Shown: in pieces, positions 42,055 through 53,515 of the stretch
Position numbering within the stretch: position 1 is the stretch's first letter
How the letters are laid out: each line of letters begins with the position of its first letter
Assembly: GCF_000350225.1 (NCBI RefSeq)
Contig: NW_005179220.1
Span: 20,633-84,632 of the forward strand
Origin: Chondrus crispus
Lineage: Eukaryota > Rhodophyta > Florideophyceae > Gigartinales > Gigartinaceae
Reading direction: 5' to 3'
DNA: 64,000 bases
Notes under the pieces: model-generated
Database searches by the model: none
Told to the model about the DNA's origin: nothing
What the model saw: only the letters and a program-made list of their open reading frames with translations
Made by a program: the position numbers and the translations under genes

Positions 42055-42671
42055 ACCGTTCAGTCCCTAATTCTTATTTTTTTCTGTTTTCGAGACTAAG
42101 CTGGATATATTTAAACAAAAAACCCCCTTCTTTAGCGATTTGGACACTTCAAAGAGTCGAGCGCATTTTCAAACGAAAGCGCATCTGTGGCACCAACAGT
42201 CGACTTTGGATATAGGCACCCGCTCTGACAATACGGCAGCATAAAAAACATTCAAATGGAGCCTGTTTAGAGAGATTTTCCTAATTCGTATTTCTCAAAA
42301 GAAAGCGACGTGGCGCATCAATTACATCTCAAAGTGCAAATATCTTTACACTTTGTCTACGCACCCTGCTTGTGTCAGACACACAAATGTGGCGAGAGCA
42401 CACAACTTGCGCATTTCGGAGGCCGTCTCCCTCCCACAGTTAGTCGTTTATCTAGTTCTAATCCATTTTTTTGGTCTGCACCATGCAGTCCATCCCCGAG
42501 TAGCTATGTGGCGCCCTTTTTGATGCCGCCAAATCGGTTCGCACAGTCGGAGAGGAGACTTATTTGGCACTATTTCGCGCAAAGGAGGCACGGCGAGGTA
42601 ATAAGTTCCGCAAATTTATCGGAATTCTGAATACGGATTACGGAAATAATACGAATTAGGGACTGAACGGT
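42055..42671 (-). mobile_element. MITE copy 2 (inverted relative to 31754-32346)
   Basis: 617 bp with TIRs ACCGTTCAGTCCCTAATTC and its complement, flanked by TA (42053-42054 and 42672-42673). Reverse-complement of copy 1, with an extra 20-25 bp near 42295-42330 (AAAGCGACGTGGCGCATCAA). The ORF 42310-42630 is the counterpart of copy 1's spurious ORF. Confidence 0.8.
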
Positions 42672-43070
42672 TACGACTATCACAATCACACAGATGTACA
42701 ATATCGGATTGTTTCAGTAGTCGCACGTTTGGTACATCTTGTACCATTGGCTTCATAGCACGTAGCATCGGCTCGTGCCGGCCCATTCCTCGTGCGTATT
42801 GAGGGCGCGAAAGTATCTATTGCACTCTCGAAATTAAATGGCGTCTCGCGACACTCTCGCTCGAACCTAAGAACTAAGTTTCTACTTTACGTTTTAGAGT
42901 TCTTAAATCTCAAGTTCAGGTATGCATTTCTGACCCTGTGCATGGAGTCGCTTACCATGTTTGTGCAGATTGATTGGACAATCGGTTCATGCAGCAATTT
43001 TTCTCCGCTCACCAGCAAACCCTACTCTGCTCTTTGCATGCTTGTTAACGCGTACAACCCACTACGGCCC

Positions 43071-43245
43071 TCAGGGCCGTTCCTAACGACGAGCACGGTG
43101 TGCTAGCACGCAAGCACCCTGACATTTGGATTGGTTGAACGGGAGTAAAAGCATTTCCAATAATTTTTTCAACCAATACATTCATGCCAAGTTTCAGGGT
43201 GCTAGCGTGCTAGCACACCGTGCTCGTCGTTAGAAACGGCCCTCA
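43071..43245. mobile_element. Foldback/MITE with 52-bp arms
   Basis: 43071-43122 and 43194-43245 are inverted repeats matching at about 49 of 52 positions. The 71-bp loop contains a second perfect inverted repeat, ATTGGTTGAA/TTCAACCAAT. A third partial copy of the arm end (TTTCAGGGTGCTTGCGTGCT, then AGCACGG) follows at about 43247-43272. No TSD recognised. Confidence 0.7.
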
Positions 43246-43272
43246 GTTTCAGGGTGCTTGCGTGCTAGCACG

Positions 43273-46200
43273 GCTCTTTCCTTCACCTACTATATACCCT
43301 TCCCTGGGAGGGTAATTTGGAGTGCGAGGGTGATTTGGAGTATTGATTTACGCTAAAAAAAGCGGGAGACATTATAAATGTACTCGCAACCATGTCCAAT
43401 TTCCAATTCAGTGTCCTAAAATTGGCTGAGCCGTGGCGAAAACCGTACTCCAAATTACCCTGCATCGTAGAAAATCAGACCGGCTGTGACTGGAGCGGAA
43501 TCTTCGAGCTAAATTATTTTCCGTTGTTTTCAGCCACGTTTTGGTGCATGGACGTGGTTTCCGACACCATCAGGCAGCGATTGGTTACTCATAATCGCGT
43601 GAGGTCCATGTGAAGCACTTTTTTCATTTATATTGTTTGAAATTTGTGGTGCAAGGAACGATACCCGAGTTTACTGGGGAGACGGACCGTGTGCGACTAA
43701 GAAGGGGAGCGGCGCCGGTGGCGGCGGCGCTGCCTGGGGAGCTACATCTGTGCTACGTGTGTGCGTGGTACAGGTGTGTGAGCTGTGCATGGGAATCATG
43801 ACAATGGCAATAATATGTGCGTTGTCAATTGACAACTGTTCAAAAGGTCTAGTGGAATTAAAACCCCCTGTCGTCCTGCCAGTGTCTGGCGTTGGGCAGT
43901 ACCGTTCGTGTAGAGTTTTCGGTTTCGAACCATTGTTGATTACGACACAAGCCCATACTTATTTCTTCTTTGAACGCATGCATGCAGATCCATGATAAAT
44001 TTTCGGTCGCATGCTTTCCGTATATAGTATGTATGTACAGGTACAGTACCTGTAAAATGGAAACCTTCTGGGTGTAGAAGTAACCTAAACCCCTTACTTG
44101 CGTGCTTGCTCCAGTATTGTATTACACCTTCAAACAGTCGTGCCTCCTCCAAGCTCAAGAGAATCGGATTCGGACCTTACCATACCACATCACAGGCACA
44201 AGATAGAAATCCGTAATTATGCTCACGAGACGAACTACAAGCCATATCGAATATAGTACAATAATTTCTGGAACACGGAACTAGTATGCTTCATGATGCA
44301 CGCTATGCTTATGGTGGAGAAACCCATTCTTCAACTATCAGTGGGAAATTGAGTGACGTTCCTCACATCGTGGCACCTTGGGCCATCCTAAGCAGGATAC
44401 ATACACTACAATATTTCTTGACATCCACAAATGCCTGAAGATACATATGACAATTAAAGAGAAATTCTCGTGTACGCCCCGACGGTGATGGCCAAGCATA
44501 TTTTACGGTATGGCAACTCTAAGAGAAACCTGATGTCAAGAAACGTTTCTTGCGTCCTACAGTACATTTGGGTGTAGAACCAGGCATGGTACCCTTCGAA
44601 GGGTACTGTGCTGTATTATCATCTGCAATTCAAAAGATCCGTTCTTATCCGGTACTTGTACTGCACTCTGCGCTGCTGTTCTGAAACTTGCAAACGATCT
44701 GAGCACATGTGGCATCTTGGCCCTCATCCGACAGGGCATGCAGACGTCTCTGCTTATGGAAATCTGTCGAGTGTTTTAAAAGTCTTGAGACAAAGCAAGG
44801 ATGTAGCAGATATCATACAACGCCGTCCTGTGTCGAACACGTTTTGGGCTTGCTATAAACGATCACGCGAGGTGTCCAAACATGTAGGTTGATATATTTT
44901 AAGGCTGACGTTTTACTGAAAAGTTGATAATGAGCGGTCGTGGTGCCAGTAGGGGTTGTCTCCTGGCTATCAGTGCAGACACGCTCCGAGTGCAGATGCT
45001 GTACAAGTTGGGATGTGCCCCGAGGGTTACCGAGGGCATATCGCAGGACGAGGCAACGTGTCTGCGTAATGTAGCCAGGAGACAGACAATACATAAATGA
45101 ATATGCCTGTTGCCGGGGCAGTCAGCCATTTTAATTACCGTACGTTCGAGTAAATTTATTGGCTTGATTGTCTGCACCGTCGTGCAGACTTAAATGCGTT
45201 GTGAGTTGTCGCCCGGCTGAGGAAATACGGTTCAGTAGCAATCTTTTCTGCATCGTTGTGCAGGTATCTCATCTGGGAGTATTTCTGTGCCGTACGCTCA
45301 ACCGGAGCGATAAGCACCTTGTCCACAGTTGCTCTCGGGCCAGAGTAAGGTTACGGGCTCCTTTGCTATGATACAAGCAACACGGCTCAATATCATAGGC
45401 TCGCGCCTACATGAGCTCATGAGCTCTCGCCTCTGGGTGGAAAACTACATTTGAATAGTGCATTTAGAAACACAGATAATGTATGAAAAGGCATGACCTC
45501 ACCGATGGCGCTACGCTTCCACCGCATTTCGAGGGGAGCTGCTTATGAGAGATACAGATATGTGATCACTGTCATCAAGAACACTCCCTGTAGTTTTTTG
45601 AGACGGTGCGTGTCGATGTGGTGTTGATTGAGGTATGAGAGGGGAATGATACTAAGGATACTGATCTATAGATGGCACTCCGGTGCATTTTTTCGGTCGG
45701 CGGCGACGGCCGCTCTGTGACCTCGCGCCCTCCGGGTGGTCGGAATATAGTAAAGTCAAGAGTCGTTCTCTACTTTACTCGCCCCTTGGCGGTCGGCCGA
45801 GGTCCCGGTGCTGGCGGCCCCTGTCGCCACAGCAGTGGCAGGTCCTAATGGGTGTGAGGATGGAGGGGCGGTGTCGGACGAAACTAATGATCACTACGTG
45901 GTCTCGGCATTAGCCGGGATCTACAAGGGTGAGCGCAGTCTGGTGGCCCGAGTAAACTTTACCTTTCTCTTACTCTCTTTTGCTTGTCTCGGGACCAGAT
46001 CGACAGTGCGGTGCACAGGTAAACGAGTACTGCACTATCCATTACTGTACTAAGAATGTTTTTAGGCTACTCCTTCTCTCATGCGTCGTGTTGGGAGTAT
46101 GATATGGCTAAAAAAGTGTGTCATGTAGAGGAAATACAACCTTACTTCTCGGAAACTATGTGCTGTGGGCCCTCAAATATGCATGTCAACTATAGCGAGA

Positions 46201-48842
46201 GAAAGCTTACTTCATGGCTCTGTAGCTCAGTTGCTATCTCACTCAACTGTGGAGGTATGAAGGGCTGGTATGACACGCTGACGTGCGAGTGAGGGTGACA
46301 CCCATAGAGGCTGGGCCGGAAAGAACAACGTGAGGCGTTCGTCGACAACCGCCTTTTCAGTAGACTACGTCGTGGTCCCGCGAGATGAACTCTTGCGCCC
46401 ATGCCCTTCAAGCACTGTAACTCATGTTTCTTTTTGCATCCCATGCACATGTAGTTTGTGAGCAATTGTGCGGAGTCTACAAGTTTTTGATCCTTTGTCA
46501 TGTTCTTCTTTCTTGTGGAGGGCAACAAGTGCATGGCTATGATAAGACTTGTTTAAAGAGGCGTGAGAAATGCGCCAATAATAACATCTTGTGACGTACG
46601 AAAGCGGTGTTGAAGCAGATCTGCGTTGGTCCATAGCAACAAAAAACACCACCCACTACACAACAGCGTTTGCATGAGGGGTCGAAAGCGGAGAACAATA
46701 AACGTGCAATGGTGGCACTTCCTGAAACGGATCGATAATCACTGCTTTGAACATGGTCTACTTCCTCAACATCACATCTGTTCAGCAGGCATGGCAATGG
46801 AAAGATGAAAGACTTCAGCACGAATGTGTGGCCAGGAAATTAAACTATCGTTCACATACCAATAAGTTGGCAGTCTTCACTGCTTTGTTGTGGAATTTTG
46901 ACCAACCAAACTGAATGCAGGGCCACACAATCCAGTACTACAGCGGATCTGACGATCATAAGACCGTAATAAAATTAGGAAACCCACAGACGCATATGTC
47001 CGGATTGCCAAATGACAAGTCGTTGCGACATTTTCACAGCTTTGCCGACAAGAAGACGGTTGCGTCATGCGAAGATGTTGTATATTAGTCTGAAAATTTT
47101 TATCCAGTGCTGGAGACCAAAAAAAAGTATCGAACGAAGATGCCCCGCCCCCAGTAAGTTACTCCAGAGAACACTCTTCTACGGAGGTGTCCAATCGCGC
47201 ACCTCAAACGCTGGCGCGTGGTCCTGCTTGTTTGTTTGTTCTCAGCTCGAGAAGCCTCCACGTTCTTGATGAAATCTTGCATTGGAAGAATGTACTCTTC
47301 GGATGTGCGGTACACCTCCAGCTATTTGGTACGTATTCTGTACAGTTCTGGACTAATTTATTCCTCTCGAGCGGATGTTTGTGCTACTACTGTTGTACAT
47401 GCATGAAAAGAGGTTCAGAACAGATGTCTTCATGGCGAAAAGTCTCAATTCTTGCAACAATTAAGGGCTCACAAAAACCTTTTGACAAGTAGGATCCGCA
47501 TTTTGTTTTGCCGAGAACAAGTATTATACAATCCTACACCTAAAAAGTCTGTCAAAAACATGCTAATTTATGGTTGACAGTGACAACAACTCGTTGCAAG
47601 TCTACTTGGTATTTTTCTCGATGTCTGCGGTCATTCCCCGCACTCTACAAAACCATCAAACTATTAAACAATCGTGTAGACTGCACCGTACCACATCTAG
47701 AACATAGCACGCGTGGCTCGTTGTTGCATACGTATCCATGCAGGCTCAGCCATGGAATGTTGTCTGCTACCAACCTAGACCAAGTTACGTCTTGACCCAA
47801 TTGTCGCCACCCTTTCTTTCCGCTCAGATCAGGCTCTCTCTTTCGCTTGTTTTCAGAGATTGATGTAATATTTCTTAGAGTCGTGGGAGGACAGAGCAGT
47901 TCCACACGACACCACCGGACGGTGATGGTGGTCTGTAGTAGTGTCGCGCAATGATGAACCATAACGTCTTTGAGCCAATCGCTATTTCTGTGCAGAAGCT
48001 TTACATGACATTGTGACCGGATTTAATGAGCCATTTAAAAGTGCATCCGAAATGCTCTTTGCAAAGTGCACGCAATCCCACAACTGTCACTAGATCATTG
48101 ACAGGCTGTCTTCAACATCATGCGACGTGTATGTAGAGGCAGGCAGCAAGATAGGGACTTCCTTCGCGATAGCAACACGTTCTAGACGGCCATGGACTAT
48201 GTGTTGTCGCTCGGCTAGAAGACAAAACTGGCCATTGTGCGTTAGCACTCGTCGTCTTTCTTTCGAAAGTATTTTTTGCTGTATACGTCTCCCCATGGCC
48301 AGACTGCCCTGGAAGTGCAAAAGATATAGAAACCGTTCGTCCTTGAAGGATCAGTACCTACGCGGGAATCATGCTGTGATCTATTGGCAGATTTCAACTT
48401 GATGGAGGAGTGGCGCTATTAGCCAATTTCCAGGCACCTTCTTCAATGAGAGCCCCCCATACGGAATACCATCTTCTTATTGCGTGAAGGAATAGCACTG
48501 CTCTTGTTCGTTTCTCGGCTCATTCGCGGGACCTTAGTAGTTCTTGAATGATTTGCATCAACAATTGCCTTCCTCCCAGCCCAAATCAAATCAAAAGCCA
48601 CACCTTTTAATCTCGATAACGTTATCGGTTGAAAGAAATCCAGTGTATGCCATTCTGCTTCACTTAAAGCGAGACTGTCATCACATCTGCATTGATAGCT
48701 GCAAAGCAGAAGTCTGATTAGCATTGTTGTCAAATCCGAGCCATTTTTGAGTACCTTGGCACTGTCAAAGGTCACTTTTGGCAATTCAAGCCACCACTTG
48801 AGACCGACACTGCAGAGCTGTACCACAGTATCTTACACTGTA
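43273..48842. other. Long stretch without a supported gene
   Basis: About 5.5 kb of mixed-composition DNA with only short ORFs. The best is minus 48443-48826 (127 codons, LKWWLELPKVTFDSAKVLKN and HTLDFFQPITLSRLKGVAFD), which lies head to head with the 49019 gene and could be an exon or relic, but I recognise no family and see no partner exon. A TAGCTCAGTTG word at 46223-46233 resembles a tRNA A box, but no matching B box or cloverleaf follows. Either this is host intergenic DNA, possibly with an intron-containing gene I cannot see, or old decayed repeats. Confidence 0.4.
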
Positions 48843-48899
48843 CCGTCATGATGAAGGAAGACATGCTCCTTTTGACAAAGCAAAAGGATGTTGAAAGCC

Positions 48900-48907
48900 T
48901 ATATAAA
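48900..48907 (+). promoter_or_regulatory. TATA box of the 49019-49558 gene
   Basis: TATATAAA, 119 bp upstream of the chosen ATG. It lies inside the longer open frame that starts at 48848, so that upstream ATG would not be in the mRNA. Confidence 0.65.
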
Positions 48908-49018
48908 CCCTCACACACCACCACACCGCTAGAGGCTCCCACAACTCACAGAACAACATCGCACTACCGGACAAGCTCCTTCTCGTCAATCTTTGTTGCA
49001 ACCCAAGCGTCATTCACG

Positions 49019-49558
49019 ATGAGGGCCGCCATTCTCTTTACTCTGCTTTTGACTCTTGTCTGTTTGGCATCTGGAAATTCGGTCCCCTCATTCGTTCGTA
49101 TGGATGAACCAGCATGTTATTGCAACTGTCGCCCTGGGCGCCGCGGGCGCCGCCGCGCATTCAGGGAATGCCGCGATAGCGACTATGCTCACTGTGAGGT
49201 GACGAGATGCGAACTTCGGTTCGGACGTATGGGCTGGTGGTGCTGCGGTGAGGATAAGGAAAGTCCGACGCCTACGCCTTCGGCAACTACGCCTCCGACG
49301 CCGACGCCTGGAACGCCTACTCCCACGGTGTCCACGACACCTTCAGCCACACCGACTATTTCGATGACGGCCACACCCTCCGTTACGCCTTCAGCATTCC
49401 CGAGGCAACCGGGAGTCCTTTGTCTTCGATCCTGTGGAGTGTGCGCGGACTTCGGATGCCGCCAGCGCGACGGTGGGAGAGATGGTTGTTGTCCTAGATT
49501 CATTCGTCGATCTGGTGATAGCTGCACTGATAACTCGCCGCCTTGCGTCCTGGACTAG
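49019..49558 (+). CDS. Secreted Cys-rich, Thr/Pro-repeat protein (paralogue of 2402-3070)
   Basis: 179 residues from ATG 49019, starting with a signal peptide (MRAAILFTLLLTLVCLASG). The N-terminal Cys domain reads CYCNC, RECRDSDYAHC, TRCELRFGRMGWWCC. A linker of about 50 residues is rich in Thr-Pro. The C-terminal Cys domain reads VLCLRSCGVCADFGCRQRDG, DGCC, PPC. Cys spacing and flanking residues in both domains match the 2402-3070 protein, and only the linker differs in length and composition. The frame is open back to 48848, but the TATA box at 48900 and the signal peptide support 49019. A secreted, probably extracellular-matrix or cell-surface role is inference. There is no sign of pseudogenisation. 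Confidence 0.75.
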   Translation: MRAAILFTLLLTLVCLASGNSVPSFVRMDEPACYCNCRPGRRGRRRAFRECRDSDYAHCEVTRCELRFGRMGWWCCGEDKESPTPTPSATTPPTPTPGTPTPTVSTTPSATPTISMTATPSVTPSAFPRQPGVLCLRSCGVCADFGCRQRDGGRDGCCPRFIRRSGDSCTDNSPPCVLD

Positions 49559-51074
49559 TTTGAGTTACCAGGAATCATTCTGTGTTCTGAATGAGGTCAC
49601 AGCGATGAGGCGCTGGCGTGTACGAATGTAGACGTGGCTTTGACTTTAAGTCGGAGTGAGAGAGCAATCGAATGAGAGAGAGATGGTCTTCCGGTGAGAA
49701 CAAGATCTCTCTGATGCCATCGAGACATGTACGCATCGCGCTGGTCGGCATAGAGAGCGTCATTTCCTTCTTAGTTATCCCTTCCCGCCTTGCAATGATT
49801 GAGTAAAACACTGAATGTGTCCTTGTTACATTGATTATTTTAGAACAGTATGGTTCGTAACCTACGGACAACATGCTTGCCATTCTTGTCGACTGACAGT
49901 CGTAATCAGGTGGCACATAATCAAAAGCACTTGGGAGGGAGCAAATGAAGAGGTTATCTCTGACTTGCTCCTCAACCGAGTGCAATCGTGGGAGTCGGGA
50001 GTGCTGCAGTCTGCGATATATCCAATGGCTAGTATTCGATGTAAGTATGATGGCCAGATACGCTCGAGTAAGTTGTTAGGTACAACAGTATCGTACGGTG
50101 CCTAGATAAAAGTTGCAGTCCAATCACTAAGCAAATCCAAGCTTATCTCTGACTTCAATCATACAGCATACCTTCGCCTGTTATGGCGCATGTCGAAAAA
50201 TATCAGCTTAAGCGTGTGATGATTCCTTCATATGACTTCCAGTCATTCATCCATTCGAATCACACCGTATCTATCAATCATGAGTTGTACAGTTGAACAG
50301 CTATACAAGTGTACAACAGCAATGCAAGCTGATCATGAAGTTTGATCTCCTGTTCAATTTACTGTAGATGAGAGTGCAATAATTGCATGGCAGAAGCATT
50401 CTAAGACAGCTTTCTGGCTTACTCTTGCGTGTCAGATTGAGAAGTCGAATGCACTCCTCTTCAAGGTATTGCCGTGCTTTCTGTGCAAATAACGTAGCAT
50501 TAATTCACATCCCCTGTCTCTTGTTCTTGCATGAACCTTTATCAGTGTACTTAAACTAGACTCCCTCGCGTCGCTTTATTGAGGTCAGGACCTAAGCACG
50601 GCAGTATCTCAGCATCAGATAAAAACAAAACCAAGGCACTTTGCCTACTTGTTGTAACCCTCAAGTCCCAGTCTGCATACTGTACTAGGCCAGCCTCCCT
50701 AATAGACCTTTCAAGAACATAGCTGGGGCACTCTAAAACACCCAATGCAAACTGTAATCAAAGAGGCGCTTGCTTATTGGACTATGCACATAGGAACATA
50801 CGCGTCTGCTGCAAATGCCAGACACATTAAAAATTTACACCTCACTCAACAGTACATACGTGGTCAAACGCGGAGATTGTTGCATATTTTTTGAAAAGGT
50901 CTGCTATCGGAAAACCCCCGCTCATTTTTGATATCATGCAGTCATTCGGCAGTTGTTAAATCGCGGTCCCCTCAACACACATCATCATAATCCCTGTCCC
51001 TCATCCTTGTCAAACCGTCCTCACACACTCGTGACTTTCACGAATTCCCCACACCCTTTTCTTTCGCATACAGT
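49559..51074. other. No recognisable gene
   Basis: Short ORFs only (longest 136 codons, minus 49575-49985, overlapping the 3' end of the Cys-rich gene). No terminal repeats identified, although part of this may be the left flank of the PIF/Harbinger relic. Confidence 0.4.
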
Positions 51075-52348
51075 ATGCAGCCAATTTCGGGCGATGATGC
51101 CACAGCAGCGCTGCAGTTGCTGGCAGACGCTGCAGTGGAGCGTGAGCACGAGATCAGAAAGTATTCTTCCGAGGCCGAGAACTCCGACACCAATGAGGAT
51201 AACGATTCGGACACGCCGATTTTTGATCAATTCTATGATCGGGGTGGGTCTGCCGGAATAATCTCGATGACAAGTTTTACCCCGGACGAGCTCCTTGTAA
51301 TCTGGGATTCTATAAGGGAGTTTGTGATTGACAAGTACACACGTGGGAGAGGAAGGAGGTCGTCCGTCAAGCCTCGAGACTTATTTTTTATGACATTATG
51401 TGTCCTAAAACATGGTGGACATTGGGATTTCATAGCTCGAACGTTCGGGATGAAGGGACCAACATTTGAGAGGTTAATCGTGGGGTTTGTCCTTTGTGTT
51501 TCCGAAGTTTTATAGAAGAATGAAGTGACCGGTGTGGAGTCCGATTTTCGGATGGCTCAGCTTATTCAAAATGACCAGCTTTTTTCGTCTTTCAGGAGAG
51601 CTCGATACGGGACGGACGTCACCTTTCAGATGGCTTTCCCACCCCGTGGAAATATACAAGAGGGTAAGAAGTATTTCAGCGGTAAACATAAACTCTACGG
51701 ATATAAAGTAGAAGTTTCCGTTTTACCCAATGGCCTCGCTGTGTGCTGCAGCAAGCACTATCCGGGCTCAACATCAGATTTGGAAATAATGCAACGAATG
51801 CGTAACGTTCATGGAAAGTTTCTTCTCAAGCATCGTGAAGAGCGCCATCATAAGACTTGGATCCTCTTTCTGTGGAATTCCCCAACCACTGGGTTTTACT
51901 AGCCGATAAAGGCTACTAAGGCGGTGCCGAATTTCTACGTGTGATTCATCCCATCAAGAAGCGCCCTAATCAGCGGCTTTCGCCAACAGAAGAGCGATAC
52001 AATCGCAAAATTTCCGCCGACCGTATAATAGTTGAAAATGTTTTTGGAAGAGCATGCGGATTGTGGTCAGTGCTGGAGAGGAAGTGGCGTTGGTCATAGG
52101 ACAACTATGACAAGTTCTTTCCTATATGTCTCGCGCTAACTAACATGCACATTCGCCGGCATCCGCTTCGGCGAGATGATCTGGATCGGTTCCACAGAAT
52201 GAGGAACCGCACCTACGCAATCGGTGCATCACAAGCTGAGCGGCGCAGAAGCACGCTTGAGCGATACAGACAGAAGCGGAGGCGCAGGATGGACATGCAG
52301 TTTCGCGCACAGGTTCATCCCGATACCAAGGATGGTAGAAGTACTTGA
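51075..52348 (+). pseudogene. PIF/Harbinger-like (DDE_Tnp_4) transposase, decayed
   Basis: Starts at ATG 51075 (MQPISGDDATAALQLLADAA), with a helical N-terminal domain (SFTPDELLVIWDSIREFVID, RGRRSSVKPRDLFFMTLCVL, HWDFIARTFGMKGPTFERLI). The catalytic region has GTDVTFQMAFPP, then FSGKHKLYGYKVEVSVLPNG and CSKHYPGSTSDLEIM, characteristic of Harbinger transposases. ADKGY-stop-GG supplies the second Asp and RIIVENVFGRACGLWSVLER the final Glu. A basic C-terminal tail follows. Disablements: TAG at 51513, a frame change before 51900, TAA after ADKGY (about 51916) and TAG near 52098. No myb-like partner gene, TIRs or 3-bp TSD were identified. Confidence 0.72.
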
Positions 52349-53113
52349 TTAATGACTTCAGGATATGTTTACTGCGTTCTTAAAACATTTTCAACACCGA
52401 ATTTACCAAATAAAATGAGGGAGTGCTACATTGCTGGTCAGATAGCTGCGGCGCAAGGAAGCACTCTACAGTATCTGAAATGATGCAGTCATTTTGTAAA
52501 TAGTCGGTCTTGGGAGCAGCCGATAGCATTTGCCCCGGTGATCTAATGAAATAATATCCCTCTCCGCATATCCCCCTATCACAAGCTCACACTTTAATCA
52601 CCCGACGTCCTCAAAAATCAACCTTTCACCAGCCGACACGTTTCAGACAACTAATGTATTTGAATGTATTAAAATACATATATATAAATATAAAGCAAAG
52701 AACCCCCAATTTCGGTTGCAAAAAAGAAGAGCGATATTCGTTTCGTTCCCTGCGAAGTGCGCAGTACCGTACCAAGGGTACATTACAACGTCTGTACGTT
52801 CAAGGTACAGACGTGTGCTTCCCGCAACTTTCTACCTTCCGTCACATTGATTATATTGACAAAAGCTAGTGCGACTGGGTAACATTTTTGCTTTGCGTCA
52901 ACCCCCACACGCGATTCTAGGAGGAGAGATAATGTACAGTATTCCTTTCCAAGAGGGTTTCCGCAGTTGCACCGCACAGAAGTGCGGCAGTGCTATAGGA
53001 AACGCCTAAGTCTTTACCGTTGATAATTACAAAAGAAATGACCGCTATCATCGAGCTTTGCTGTGAGCTATTCGCCCATCACCACTCCCCAATGAAAGCA
53101 GCCTTGCTACATG
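52349..53113. other. No recognisable gene
   Basis: A+T-rich DNA without ORFs of note. A near-palindrome around 52783-52812 (AACGTCTGTACGTTCAAGGT, ACAGACG) is visible. Nothing else supported. Confidence 0.4.
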
Positions 53114-53118
53114 AACAG

Positions 53119-53515
53119 TGAAACAGTTGACAATTGACAAGCTTTACTTGATGAACTATTTCGCGATGATGCCTATCGTATGCTGCCCCCTCTCTACTTA
53201 TACTGGTTTCCTTCACTACTCGTCGATAGGGGCTCGATGAAACATAAATGCATCGGAGAGGTAGCGTGCCTGTAAATGCAATTGCACGGCAGAAGGACAG
53301 TTCTCTCTTAAATGCAGACGAACCTTTAGTAGAGCGACTTGGCTCGCGGCCTTACACGGTATGTCCCACCTGCGCGCTTTGAGCGCGACAATTTATCTTG
53401 ACGCCAATTAATATGAATTGTTGCGACCTTTCGGAGCTGCCGTACTGAGCATTTGGGCTCCATGGTGCTTCTTGGATCAAGGTGTTGCAGCTCAGTCAAA
53501 TGTCCGTTCGTTTCA
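53119..53515 (-). repeat. Gypsy G2 3' LTR
   Basis: 397 bp. The minus-strand sequence just before it, GGAGAGGCTATGG, is the likely polypurine tract, although it lies within the pol coding frame. Left flank AACAG is the TSD. Confidence 0.92.

Noticed and set aside
46223..46233. TAGCTCAGTTG resembling a tRNA A box
   Set aside because: No GGTTCGA-type B box or acceptor/anticodon stems at the right distance.
48848..49018. N-terminal extension of the second Cys-rich protein
   Set aside because: It lies around and upstream of the TATA box, and the signal peptide starts at 49019.
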